The notes under the pieces were generated by a model. It was not told where the DNA came from. It ran no database searches and saw nothing but the letters and a program-made list of their open reading frames with translations. A program made the translations under genes and the position numbers. A stretch of DNA of 64,000 bases from an uncultured Collinsella sp. (GTDB lineage Bacteria > Actinomycetota > Coriobacteriia > Coriobacteriales > Coriobacteriaceae): the NCBI GenBank assembly GCA_902494555.1, contig CABUTR010000009.1, positions 15,130 to 79,129 on the forward strand. The letters are read 5' to 3'. This document shows, in pieces, positions 36,171 through 44,348 of this stretch (positions are counted from its first letter, which is position 1; each line of letters starts with the position of its first letter).

Positions 36171-37085
36171 ATGGGGGAGAACGTGCTCAAGTTCGGTACC
36201 TACGTCCGTGTTGGAAACGCGGCCGAAGCCTATGAGCTCTTGCAGAAGAACCGCAACAACAAGATTGTGGGCGGCGGCATCTGGATGCGCCTGGGTTCGC
36301 GTCGCGTGGCGACGGCGATTGACCTTTCGGCCTGCGGGCTCGATCAGATCGAGGAGACCGAGACCGAGTTTCGCATCGGTGCCATGTGCACCCTGCGCCA
36401 GCTCGAGCGTCATGCCGGGCTCAACGCGCTTGTCAACAATGTCTTTGAGTTCGCCGTCCACGACATCGTGGGCGTGCAGCTGCGCAACACCGCCACGGTG
36501 GGCGGCAGCATCTACGGCCGCTTTGGCTTCTCGGACGTGCTCTCGGCTTTCCTGGCGCTCGATTCCTATGTTGAGCTGACGGGGGCAGGCCGCGTGCCGC
36601 TCGCCGAGTTCGTGAACATGGGTTACGCGCGCGACGTGATCGAGCGCATCGTGGTCGTCAAGCACGATTACCGTGCGAGCTACGAGGCCGTGCGCAAGGC
36701 CGCGACCGACTTCCCCTCCTTAAACGTCACCGCCGCCTGGTGGGACAACACCTGGCACGTCACCGTGGGCGCCCGCCCGCTGCGCGCGACCCTGCTGCAG
36801 GGCGAGGCATGCGGTCTGGTGAACGAACAACCTTCCGAGGACGAGCTGCGCGCCCTGGCCGCATCCGTGCGTGCCCTGAGCTACGGCACCAACATGTGGG
36901 GCTCGGCTGACTACCGCCGTCGCATCTCGGCCCCGCTGGCGATTCAGGCCGTGCGCCGCGCCGCCGGCATCGAGCTTTCGGCCGCGCTTGCCCACGAGCT
37001 CGAGACCGTGCAAGTGCCTAAGTTTGCCACGGACGAGTATTCCTGCCGCCGCGTGCCCGGCGTCGATTCTAGCGAGGTGCGCTAA
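36171..37085 (+). CDS. Xanthine dehydrogenase-type FAD-binding subunit
   Basis: A 304-residue protein of the molybdopterin dehydrogenase FAD-binding family (XdhB/CoxM type). The FAD-binding segments NKIVGGGIWMRLG and the AGGD-like ATVGGSIYGRFGFSD are recognisable but divergent, and there is the C-terminal CO-dehydrogenase flavoprotein region. It would pass electrons from the Fe-S clusters of the next gene product to NAD or another acceptor. The stop codon overlaps the start of the next gene by one base (37085). The start ATG 36171 lacks a strong ribosome site; GTG 36183 behind GGGGGAG is an alternative. Confidence 0.82.
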   Translation: MGENVLKFGTYVRVGNAAEAYELLQKNRNNKIVGGGIWMRLGSRRVATAIDLSACGLDQIEETETEFRIGAMCTLRQLERHAGLNALVNNVFEFAVHDIVGVQLRNTATVGGSIYGRFGFSDVLSAFLALDSYVELTGAGRVPLAEFVNMGYARDVIERIVVVKHDYRASYEAVRKAATDFPSLNVTAAWWDNTWHVTVGARPLRATLLQGEACGLVNEQPSEDELRALAASVRALSYGTNMWGSADYRRRISAPLAIQAVRRAAGIELSAALAHELETVQVPKFATDEYSCRRVPGVDSSEVR

Positions 37086-39916
37086 TGGCTGCCAAACTCA
37101 TCGATCTTTCCTTTACGCTCAACGGCCGCAAGGTCAAGGTTCAGATTGCCCCCGACACCATGCTCTTTGCGCTGCTGCGCGAGCAGGGCTGCGCGTCGGT
37201 GCGCTGTGCCTGCGAGACCACCAACTGCGGTCTGTGCACGGTGTGGCTCGACGGCGACCCGGTGCTAAGCTGCTCGGTTCCCGCCGCCCGTGTTGAGGGC
37301 CGCTCCATCACCACGCTCGAGGGCCTCAAGGCCGAGTCCGAGGCACTGGCCCGTGCGATGGCTGCCGAAGGCGCCGAGCAGTGCGGTTTTTGCGCCCCCG
37401 GCCTCATCATGAATGTGCTGGCGCTCGCCCGCGCCGCCAAGGAGGACCCGAGCCTCGTCGCCACGCGCGAGGAGCTCTCGCGCCAGCTCGCCGGCAACCT
37501 CTGCCGTTGCAGCGGCTACGAGAGCCAGCTGCGCGCCATCGTTCGCTTCCTCAACGAGTCTGGCGTGCAGGTTGGCTTTGAGATGCCCGAGCTGCCCGTC
37601 AACGAGACGAGCTCCGACGGTGTCGCGTACAAGCAGATCACCAAGAAGCAGCCCAAGAAGGACTCGAAGGCCCTGCTCGAGGGTCGTCCCGTCTACACCG
37701 GCGATATGGTGCCCGCCGGTGCGCTCATCGTCAAACTCAAGCGCAGCCCCTATGCCCGCGCCAAGATCCGCTCCATCGATACGTCGCGCGCACTGAAGGT
37801 GCCCGGCGTCGTGGGCGTCTACACCTACGAGGACGTGCCCCAGCGCCGCTTTACCATCGCCGGCCAGAGCTATCCGCAGCCGAGTCCTTACGACCGCTTG
37901 ATTCTCGAGAACCTCGTCCGTTACCAAAACGAGGAGGTGGCGATCGTCGCCGCCGAGACTGAGGAGGCCGCCGACAAGGCGCTCAAGCTCATTAAGGTTG
38001 ACTATGAGGTGCTCGAGCCGCTGCTCGACTTTACCAAGGCACTCGATAATGACATCGTGGTCCACCCCGAGGGCGATGTGACCTTTATGTTCCCGCAGGG
38101 CGGCGACGTCCCGCGCAACTTGGTATGCAGCGGTACCAGTGACTTTGGCGACTTGGATGAGGCCTTCGCCCAGAGCGACATCGTCTTCACCCGCACCTAC
38201 ACCAGCCAGGCCACGCAGACCGCGCCCATGGAAACTTTCCGCGCCTTCGCGACGACCGACGCGTTTGGGCGTATCTCGGTGACCACCTCCACGCAGGTGC
38301 CCTTCCACGTGCGCCGCATGGTCGCTCAGTCGCTCGACATTCCGCAGTCGCAGGTGCAGGTCATTAAGCCGCGCATCGGCGGTGGCTTTGGCTCCAAGCA
38401 GACGGGCTGCTGCGAGATCTTCGTGGCGTTCGTCACCCAGCAGACCGGCCGTCCGAGCTATTGCTGCTACACCCGCGAGGAGACCATCACCGCGGGCAAC
38501 TCGCGCCACCAGATGCAGATGACCGTTAAGCTGGGCGCCATGAACGACGGCACCATCACGGCCATCGACCTGCATACGCTGTCCAACGCCGGTGCGTACG
38601 GCGAGCATGCCACCACGACGATCGGCCTTTCGGGCCACAAGAGCCTGCCCATCTACAACCACGTGAAGGCGAGCCGCTTTAGCTGGGACGCCGTCTACAC
38701 CAATACCAACCGCGGTGGCGCGTATCGCGGCTATGGTGCCACCCAGGGCCAGTTTGCCGTGGAGAGCGCCGTCAACGAGCTCGCCGACATGCTGCACATG
38801 GACCCTGCCGACCTGCGCCTTAAGAACATCGTGCGCGAGGGCGAGATCATGCCGCAGTACTACAACGAGAAGCTCAACGCCTGCGCGCTCGACCGCTGCC
38901 TGCTGCGCGCGATGGACATGATCGGCTGGCGCGACAAGCCGCTGGCCGTGGACCTGGGCGACCGCGTGCGAGCCCTGGGCTGCGCGCTCACCATGCAGGG
39001 CTCGGGCATCTCCAACGTGGACATCGCCGGCATCGACATGCGCCTGGAAGAGGACGGCTTCATTACCATCGGCACCGGCGCCACCGATAACGGCATGGGC
39101 GTCGATACGATCCTGGCGCAGATTGCCGCCGAGGAGCTGGGCGTGGAGAGCTCGCTGATCGTGGTGCGCGGCGTGGACACCGATGTGTCGCCGTTCGACG
39201 CCGGCTCGTACGCGAGCTCGGGCACATACGTTACGGGCCTTGCCGCCAAGAAAGCCGCGACCGAGCTGCGCGAGAAGATTTGCGCCAAGGCTGCCCAGAT
39301 GTGGGACGTTGACGCCGCCGAGGTGGTCTTCGATGGCCAGTACGTGCGTCTGTCCGACGAGCGTGCCGCGCGCGAGCAGAACCGCTACCTCACGCTGCGC
39401 GACTTTGCCAACCTGTGCGTCAAGAATATCGCGGGCGGCGACGCGCTCACCTCGCATGCCTCTGCCTGCCTGCCCGTTTCGCCCCCGCCGTTTATGGCCG
39501 GCATTGCCGAGGTCGAGGTCGACAAGGCCACCGGCAAGGTGACCGTGGTGGACTACGCGGCGGCCGTGGACTGCGGCACCGTGATCAACGAGGCACTCGC
39601 GCGCGTCCAGGCTGAGGGCGGCATTGCCCAGGGTATCGGTCACGCGCTCTACGAGATCGTCGAGCACGATGATCGCGGTCGCCTGCGCACCGGCAACTTT
39701 ATGAGCTACAAGCTTCCCACGCGCCTTGATATCGGCAGCATTCGCGTGGCCTTTGAGCCGAGCTACGAGCCGACGGGCCCGTTTGGCGCCAAGTCGATCG
39801 GCGAGGTCGTCATCAACACGCCGCTCGCCGCCGTGGCCTCGGCCGTCGCACACGCCACCGGACACCAGGTGCGCTCGCTGCCGATCACGCCGGAGAAGGC
39901 CCTGCTGGGGGAGTAG
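37085..39916 (+). CDS. Molybdenum hydroxylase: fused 2Fe-2S and molybdopterin-binding subunit (xanthine dehydrogenase family)
   Basis: A 943-residue fusion. Residues ~1-160 are the two [2Fe-2S] domains, CACETTNCGLCTVWLDG and CGFCAPG...NLCRCSGY. From about residue 190 follows the aldehyde oxidase/xanthine dehydrogenase a/b hammerhead (GRPVYTGDM) and the large Mo-binding domain, with GGGFGSKQ and GGAYRGYGATQGQ. Such enzymes hydroxylate purines or other N-heterocycles. The substrate cannot be told from sequence alone. Because sel genes lie nearby, a selenium-dependent hydroxylase is imaginable, but there is no in-frame UGA and the usual accessory genes (yqeB, yqeC, mocA-like) are not in this window. 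No further gene follows in the operon. Confidence 0.88.
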   Translation: MAAKLIDLSFTLNGRKVKVQIAPDTMLFALLREQGCASVRCACETTNCGLCTVWLDGDPVLSCSVPAARVEGRSITTLEGLKAESEALARAMAAEGAEQCGFCAPGLIMNVLALARAAKEDPSLVATREELSRQLAGNLCRCSGYESQLRAIVRFLNESGVQVGFEMPELPVNETSSDGVAYKQITKKQPKKDSKALLEGRPVYTGDMVPAGALIVKLKRSPYARAKIRSIDTSRALKVPGVVGVYTYEDVPQRRFTIAGQSYPQPSPYDRLILENLVRYQNEEVAIVAAETEEAADKALKLIKVDYEVLEPLLDFTKALDNDIVVHPEGDVTFMFPQGGDVPRNLVCSGTSDFGDLDEAFAQSDIVFTRTYTSQATQTAPMETFRAFATTDAFGRISVTTSTQVPFHVRRMVAQSLDIPQSQVQVIKPRIGGGFGSKQTGCCEIFVAFVTQQTGRPSYCCYTREETITAGNSRHQMQMTVKLGAMNDGTITAIDLHTLSNAGAYGEHATTTIGLSGHKSLPIYNHVKASRFSWDAVYTNTNRGGAYRGYGATQGQFAVESAVNELADMLHMDPADLRLKNIVREGEIMPQYYNEKLNACALDRCLLRAMDMIGWRDKPLAVDLGDRVRALGCALTMQGSGISNVDIAGIDMRLEEDGFITIGTGATDNGMGVDTILAQIAAEELGVESSLIVVRGVDTDVSPFDAGSYASSGTYVTGLAAKKAATELREKICAKAAQMWDVDAAEVVFDGQYVRLSDERAAREQNRYLTLRDFANLCVKNIAGGDALTSHASACLPVSPPPFMAGIAEVEVDKATGKVTVVDYAAAVDCGTVINEALARVQAEGGIAQGIGHALYEIVEHDDRGRLRTGNFMSYKLPTRLDIGSIRVAFEPSYEPTGPFGAKSIGEVVINTPLAAVASAVAHATGHQVRSLPITPEKALLGE

Positions 39917-39954
39917 GCGAGGCGACGCATCCGCCGCTCTTTGCCTAGCCCTGA

Positions 39955-40125
39955 GAAACTGCAGCCCACTTTTCGACCGAATTGTGGGCTGCAGTTTCCG
40001 TTTGAGGCCCTCGGCGGAAAGTGCATCCCGGAATAGGGGCTCAAAACGGGTTGCAGTTTCCGGTTGATGGCTATAGCGGAAATCGTGTCCCATTCCGAGG
40101 CCCCAAACCGGGACACGCTTTCCGG
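39955..40125. repeat. Palindrome family 3: three consecutive hairpins
   Basis: Three neighbouring palindromes share GGAAA-x-x-G-x-x-x-CCC arms. P1 has perfect 15-bp arms GAAACTGCAGCCCAC (39955-39969 and 39984-39998). P2 has GGAAAGTGCATCCCG (40016-40030) against CGGGTTGCAGTTTCC (40047-40061), with two mismatches. P3 has CGGAAATCGTGTCCC (40077-40091) against GGGACACGCTTTCCG (40110-40124), with one mismatch. Loops of P2 and P3 share a GGGGCTCAAAA/GGCCCCAAA phrase. This fills the spacer after the molybdenum hydroxylase gene. Confidence 0.8.
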
Positions 40126-40160
40126 CACATGGCCAGCACCGCCAGACTGCCGAGTCCCAC

Positions 40161-40233
40161 CGAAGTTGCGGTGGAATAGGGACTGTTTTGGAGGACTGGA
40201 GCCCCAAACAGTCCCTATTCCACCGCAACTTCG
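40161..40233. repeat. Interspersed palindrome family 1, copy 4 (covariant)
   Basis: Perfect 28-bp arms (40161-40188 and 40206-40233). Compared with copies 1-3 the arm reads GGTGGAATAGGG instead of GGTGAAATACGG, and both substitutions are matched in the other arm. It lies between family 3 and tRNA-Leu. Confidence 0.9.
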
Positions 40234-40343
40234 ATGGGGCGGCGGGGGATCCGATGCGTACTCGTGGTGAGGTCGTGAGCCTGTAAAAGGTGTGCGTGCG
40301 CTTGCCGTTCGTATCTGCTATCATTCCTAGTCTGTGCGCTCAT

Positions 40344-40427
40344 GCGGGCGTGGCGGAATTGGTAGACGCGCCAGATTTAGGTTCTGGTGGGATTCCCGTG
40401 AAGGTTCGAGTCCTTTCGCCCGCACCA
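40344..40427 (+). tRNA. tRNA-Leu (anticodon TAG)
   Basis: An 84-nt class II tRNA with acceptor stem GCGGGCG/CGCCCGC, D-loop AATTGGTAGACGC, anticodon stem CCAGA/TCTGG enclosing TTTAGGT (TAG), variable arm TGGGATTCCCGT and encoded CCA. It precedes the trigger factor gene. Confidence 0.95.
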
Positions 40428-40518
40428 TCGCACCTGCGTCGGCTCCCGCCGTCGCGACACTTTGTTGCATAAAGGTACCAGCACCTCAGATAAGCTGGGC
40501 AGTATGAGGAGGAACGTG

Positions 40519-41817
40519 TTGAACATCACCGCTTCTGACGTCAAGGACGCCAAGCTCACCGCTACGGTCACCATCCCGGCCGCCGACGTCGACGCCGCGA
40601 TCAAGAAGGCCTACAAGGACACCGCCAAGAAGTACCGCTTCCCGGGCTTCCGCGCCGGTAAGGCTCCCCGTCCGGTCATCGACTCTGCTCTTGGCGCCGA
40701 GGCTACCCTCGCCCAGGCTACCAACGACCTGATCGCCGCCAACGAGCCCGTCGTCCTCAACGAGCTGGACATCGTCCCCACCAAGAGCGGTGACTACAAG
40801 GAGCTCGACCTCGCCAAGGATCACGAGGACTACACCTACACCGTCGAGTTCTCCCTGCGTCCTGCCGCCGATCTCTCCTCCTTCGACGCCGTCGAGATTG
40901 AGATGCCTCCCGCGGAGGTCACCGAGTCCGAGATCAACAACCAGGTCGAGATGCTCCTCAACTACCGTGCCACCTTCGAGGACGTTGAGGGTCGCGCCGT
41001 CGAGGCTGACGACTATGTGACCGTCGATCTCAAGGCTGTCGAGAACGCCGACAACTTCGCCGCCGAGGGCCGCATGCTCATCGCCGGTAGCGACAGCAAC
41101 CCCAAGGAGTTCAACGAGGCCCTGATCGGCTCTAACGTTGACGACGTCAAGTCCGTCACCTGGACCGACGAGGTCGAGGAGGGCGAGGAGGCCGAGACCC
41201 ACACCGTCGAGGTCACCGTCAAGGGCATCAAGGTCCGCAACACCCCCGAGCTCACCGACGAGCTCGTCAAGTCCGACTTTGGCTTTGACAGCATCGAGGC
41301 CATGCGCGACGCCATCAAGATCGAGATCGAGCAGGACAAGGCTTCCCGCCTGCCGGCCGAGAAGGAGAACCGTTGCGTCTCCGCTCTCGCTGAGCGTCTG
41401 CAGCTCGAGGAGATGGACGCCGACTACGAGCAGTCCGTCTTTGAGGAGCTTGGCCAGAACTTCCTGTCCAACCTTGCTGCCCGCGGCATGACGCTGGACA
41501 CCTGGCTGCCCGCTTCCGGCCTGACCATGGAGCAGTTCATCGGCGACCTGCACAAGCAGGCCAACGACGTTGCCCGTGAGTCCCTGGCTCTCGACGCCCT
41601 CGCCCGTGAGCTAAAGATCGAGGTCACCGAGGACGACATCAACGCCGAGTTCGAGAAGGCCGGCGTCAAGGACGTCGAGGCTTCCAAGGCCGAGTTCATC
41701 GCCGATGGCCGCATGCCTGCCGTCCGCGAGTCCATCCGTCGCTCCAAGGCCGTCGATCACCTGGTCGAGAACGCCAAGGTGACCGAGGTCGACGAGACCG
41801 CCAAGGACGCTGAGTAA
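40519..41817 (+). CDS. tig: Trigger factor (ribosome-associated chaperone, peptidyl-prolyl isomerase)
   Basis: About 432 residues. The N-terminal ribosome-binding domain contains the signature KKYRFPGFRAGKAPRPVI (usually GFRxGK). The central FKBP-like PPIase domain starts near ADDYVTVDL, and the C-terminal SurA-like helical arms follow. TTG 40519 is chosen because AGGAGG (40507-40512) is correctly spaced to it and the resulting N-terminus MNITASDVKD fits the family. ATG 40504 lies upstream of that site and would contain it. tig is followed by clpP and clpX, the classic order linking folding and proteolysis. Confidence 0.93.
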   Translation: MNITASDVKDAKLTATVTIPAADVDAAIKKAYKDTAKKYRFPGFRAGKAPRPVIDSALGAEATLAQATNDLIAANEPVVLNELDIVPTKSGDYKELDLAKDHEDYTYTVEFSLRPAADLSSFDAVEIEMPPAEVTESEINNQVEMLLNYRATFEDVEGRAVEADDYVTVDLKAVENADNFAAEGRMLIAGSDSNPKEFNEALIGSNVDDVKSVTWTDEVEEGEEAETHTVEVTVKGIKVRNTPELTDELVKSDFGFDSIEAMRDAIKIEIEQDKASRLPAEKENRCVSALAERLQLEEMDADYEQSVFEELGQNFLSNLAARGMTLDTWLPASGLTMEQFIGDLHKQANDVARESLALDALARELKIEVTEDDINAEFEKAGVKDVEASKAEFIADGRMPAVRESIRRSKAVDHLVENAKVTEVDETAKDAE

Positions 41818-41979
41818 TTCTCGCCACCTTTCCTGCGAGCGCATGGATGCGCTCGTGATGGGGTAAAGTTATAAGCCGGTTATCCGGTTGCTTCGTACGG
41901 TGCCAGCCAATGCATAGCATGCGGGCACCGTACGTTTGTCTAGAACCACTATTGGTCCGTAAGAGAAATGGAGATGCGT

Positions 41980-42600
41980 ATGATCGCTAAGTTCGATTCC
42001 GCCCTCGTGCCATACGTTATCGAGCAGACGCCGCGCGGCGAGCGCAGCTACGATATCTATTCGCGCCTGCTCAACGACCGCATCATCTTCTTGGGCGAGG
42101 AGATCAACTCCGTCAGCGCCAACCTGGTCGTTGCCCAGCTGCTGCATCTTGAGAGCCAGGATGCCGAGAAGGATATCTCGCTCTACATCAATTCGCCCGG
42201 TGGCGAGGTCTATTCCGGCCTGGCGATTCTTGACACTATGAACTTCATTAAGCCGCAGGTCTCCACCATCTGCGTCGGCATGGCCGCGTCCATGGCCGCC
42301 GTGCTGCTTTCGGCCGGCGCCAAGGGCAAGCGCTTCTGCCTGCCGCACTCCAAGGTCATGATTCACCAGCCCAGCGGCGGTGCCCAGGGCCAGCAGACCG
42401 AGATCGAGATCGTGGCCGAGGAGATCAAGAAGACTCGTCGCGAGCTCAACCAGATCCTGTCCGATGCCTCGGGCCAGCCCATCGAGAAGGTCCAGGCCGA
42501 TACCGAGCGCGACAATTACCTGACCGCTGCCGAGGCCCTCGACTACGGCCTGATCGACCGTATCGTCACCTCGCGCGACCTCGCCGCGAAGGACGCCTAG
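41980..42600 (+). CDS. clpP: ATP-dependent Clp protease proteolytic subunit ClpP
   Basis: About 206 residues. Catalytic Ser104 lies in GMAASMAA and His129 in KVMIHQPSGG; the Asp is in the following helix region. YINSPGGEVYSGLAILDTM is the oxyanion-loop region. Three in-frame ATGs (41968, 41974, 41980) are close together. 41980 is preferred because the GGAG at 41970-41973 is well placed for it. The gene ends one base before clpX. Confidence 0.95.
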   Translation: MIAKFDSALVPYVIEQTPRGERSYDIYSRLLNDRIIFLGEEINSVSANLVVAQLLHLESQDAEKDISLYINSPGGEVYSGLAILDTMNFIKPQVSTICVGMAASMAAVLLSAGAKGKRFCLPHSKVMIHQPSGGAQGQQTEIEIVAEEIKKTRRELNQILSDASGQPIEKVQADTERDNYLTAAEALDYGLIDRIVTSRDLAAKDA

Positions 42601-42601
42601 G

Positions 42602-44011
42602 ATGGCCGGTAACATGCAGGACAACTTCGACGAGAACGGCAACCCCATTCGCTGCTCCTTCTGCGGAAAAGAGCAGGGACAGGTTCGTCGCCTTGTTAAG
42701 GGTCCGACCAATATCTTTATCTGTGACGAGTGCGTCGCCGCCTGCTCCGAGATCTTGGAGGAGTCGCTGGCTTCGGACTTTATGGACGCAGCCCGCAACG
42801 GCAAGCTGCCGGGCTTCCTCAACGATCACGGCCAGGCTGCCGGGCAGCCCGCCATGGATCCCGAGGCCGAGGGCTTTGAGCTCGAGGACGACGCCCGCCA
42901 GGTCATTACGCATGTGCCGACGCCGCACGAGATCTATGACGAGCTTTCGGCCTATGTTATGGGGCAGGAGGACGCCAAGCGTGCCATGTCGGTTGCCGTG
43001 TACAACCACTATCGCCGCGTGATCGAGGGCGGTGCCGCGGTGTCTGCTTTTGGCGACGGCGTGGGCTCGCAGCTCGACGATGATATGGATGAGGTGGAGC
43101 TCGCCAAGTCCAACATCTTGCTGCTCGGTCCCACCGGTACCGGTAAGACCCTGCTCGCCCAGACGCTCGCGCGCATCCTCGAGGTGCCGTTTGCCATTGC
43201 CGACGCCACCGCGCTTACCGAGGCTGGCTACGTGGGTGAGGACGTGGAGAACATCCTGCTCAAGCTCATCAACGCTGCCGATGGCGACATTGAGCGCGCG
43301 CAGGTTGGCATCATCTACGTGGACGAGATCGACAAAATCGCCCGCAAGGCCGAGAACCTCTCCATCACCCGCGACGTTTCGGGCGAGGGCGTTCAGCAGG
43401 CGCTGCTTAAGATTCTTGAGGGCACGGTGGCAAGCGTTCCGCCCACCGGTGGCCGCAAGCATCCCCAGCAGGAGCTGCTGCAGATCGACACGACCAACAT
43501 CCTGTTTATCTGCGGCGGTGCCTTTGTGGGTCTGGACAAGATCATCGCCGACCGCGTGGGCAACAAGGGCGTGGGCTTTAACTCCGAGATCGCCGGCCCC
43601 ACCTCGGTCGACGAGAACGACCTGCTTCGTCAGGTGCTCCCGCAGGACCTCAACGCCTTTGGTATGATCCCCGAGTTTGTGGGACGTACGCCCGTCGTCA
43701 CCCAGACGCAGGCGCTCGACGAGGACGACCTGGTGTCGATCCTGACCGAGCCCAAGAACGCCGTGGTGCGTCAGTACCGCAAGATGTTCCAGCTCGAGGA
43801 CGTTGAGCTTGAGTTTGAGGACGCCGCCCTGCACGAGATCGCCCGCATGGCGCTCGCCCGTAAGACCGGCGCCCGCGGCCTGCGTTCCATCTGTGAGGAC
43901 GTGCTGCAGCAGACGATGTTCGACCTGCCCAGCGAGGAAGGCGTCACCAAGGTCATCGTGACCGAAGCCTCCGTAAAGGGCGAAGAACAGCCCCAGCGTA
44001 TCTACGGGTAA
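42602..44011 (+). CDS. clpX: Clp protease ATP-binding subunit ClpX
   Basis: A 469-residue AAA+ unfoldase. The N-terminal zinc-binding domain has CSFCGKEQGQ and CDECVAAC; Walker A is GPTGTGKT, Walker B is IIYVDEID, and the pore/sensor region ALLKILEGTVASVPP is conserved. An insertion of about 30 residues between the zinc domain and AAA+ core is acidic and probably disordered. It partners with ClpP encoded just upstream. Confidence 0.96.
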   Translation: MAGNMQDNFDENGNPIRCSFCGKEQGQVRRLVKGPTNIFICDECVAACSEILEESLASDFMDAARNGKLPGFLNDHGQAAGQPAMDPEAEGFELEDDARQVITHVPTPHEIYDELSAYVMGQEDAKRAMSVAVYNHYRRVIEGGAAVSAFGDGVGSQLDDDMDEVELAKSNILLLGPTGTGKTLLAQTLARILEVPFAIADATALTEAGYVGEDVENILLKLINAADGDIERAQVGIIYVDEIDKIARKAENLSITRDVSGEGVQQALLKILEGTVASVPPTGGRKHPQQELLQIDTTNILFICGGAFVGLDKIIADRVGNKGVGFNSEIAGPTSVDENDLLRQVLPQDLNAFGMIPEFVGRTPVVTQTQALDEDDLVSILTEPKNAVVRQYRKMFQLEDVELEFEDAALHEIARMALARKTGARGLRSICEDVLQQTMFDLPSEEGVTKVIVTEASVKGEEQPQRIYG

Positions 44012-44025
44012 ATAGCTTGAATCCA

Positions 44026-44051
44026 GGCCCCGCGGCAATCACCGCGGGGCC
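44026..44051 (+). terminator. Hairpin after clpX
   Basis: Perfect stem GGCCCCGCGG/CCGCGGGGCC with a 6-nt loop, 14 bp after the clpX stop. The following TGCCATTTA is only weakly T-rich, so termination may be partial or Rho-assisted. Confidence 0.6.
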
Positions 44052-44059
44052 TGCCATTT

Positions 44060-44140
44060 AGGGACAGGTTTATTTTGGTTGGTTTTATATGGGCAAATGT
44101 CGTTTCCCCTGATAAAACCTACCATAATAAACCTGTCCCT
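44060..44140. repeat. Long palindrome with GGGACAGG arms (family 5)
   Basis: A 29-bp inverted repeat with two mismatches, starting AGGGACAGGTTTATT (44060-44088 and 44112-44140). GGGACAGG/GGGACG phrases also occur at about 34313 and 50157, but without this long pairing. Confidence 0.75.
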
Positions 44141-44215
44141 TTTCGGCGGGTATGCCTGTGCTATTCTGTGAGATTGTCAAGTTAGTACCTTCAGACTGAA
44201 GTAATCGATACCTAA

Positions 44216-44328
44216 GGCGTGTCCGCCTACTTGGTTTTCGTAGATTCCGCACGAGCCGAAGAGCACTAAACGTGCTCTTCGTGCGAGCCAGGACCTGACC
44301 GAGCGAAAACCAAGCAGGCGGACACGCC
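44216..44328. repeat. Covarying long hairpin (family 6), copy upstream of valS
   Basis: A two-part hairpin occupying the valS leader. The outer stems are GGCGTGTCCGCCT/AGGCGGACACGCC (44216-44228 and 44316-44328) and CTTGGTTTTCG/CGAAAACCAAG (44230-44240 and 44304-44314). The inner stem is CGAAGAGCAC/GTGCTCTTCG (44257-44266 and 44272-44281), flanked by CCGCACGAGC and TGCGAGC. The inner 43 nt occur inverted at 47097-47139 with matching base-pair changes. valS starts 20 bp downstream. No T-box features are seen. Confidence 0.8.
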
Positions 44329-44348
44329 GGCGGGACAGGGAGAGATAT

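Noticed and set aside
37085..39916. Selenocysteine-containing xanthine dehydrogenase
   Set aside because: No in-frame UGA exists. A labile selenium cofactor cannot be excluded, but the usual accessory genes are absent from the window.
37265..40324. 1019-codon minus-strand open frame opposite the molybdenum hydroxylase
   Set aside because: It is a shadow of a high-GC gene; the composition (Arg, His, Gly, Ala-rich) has no domain pattern and no ribosome site. The same applies to long minus frames opposite valS and thrS.
44141..44348. T-box riboswitch in the valS leader
   Set aside because: No AGGGTGGNACCGCG antiterminator box or specifier loop is visible; the strong hairpin is a repeat family that also occurs after valS.
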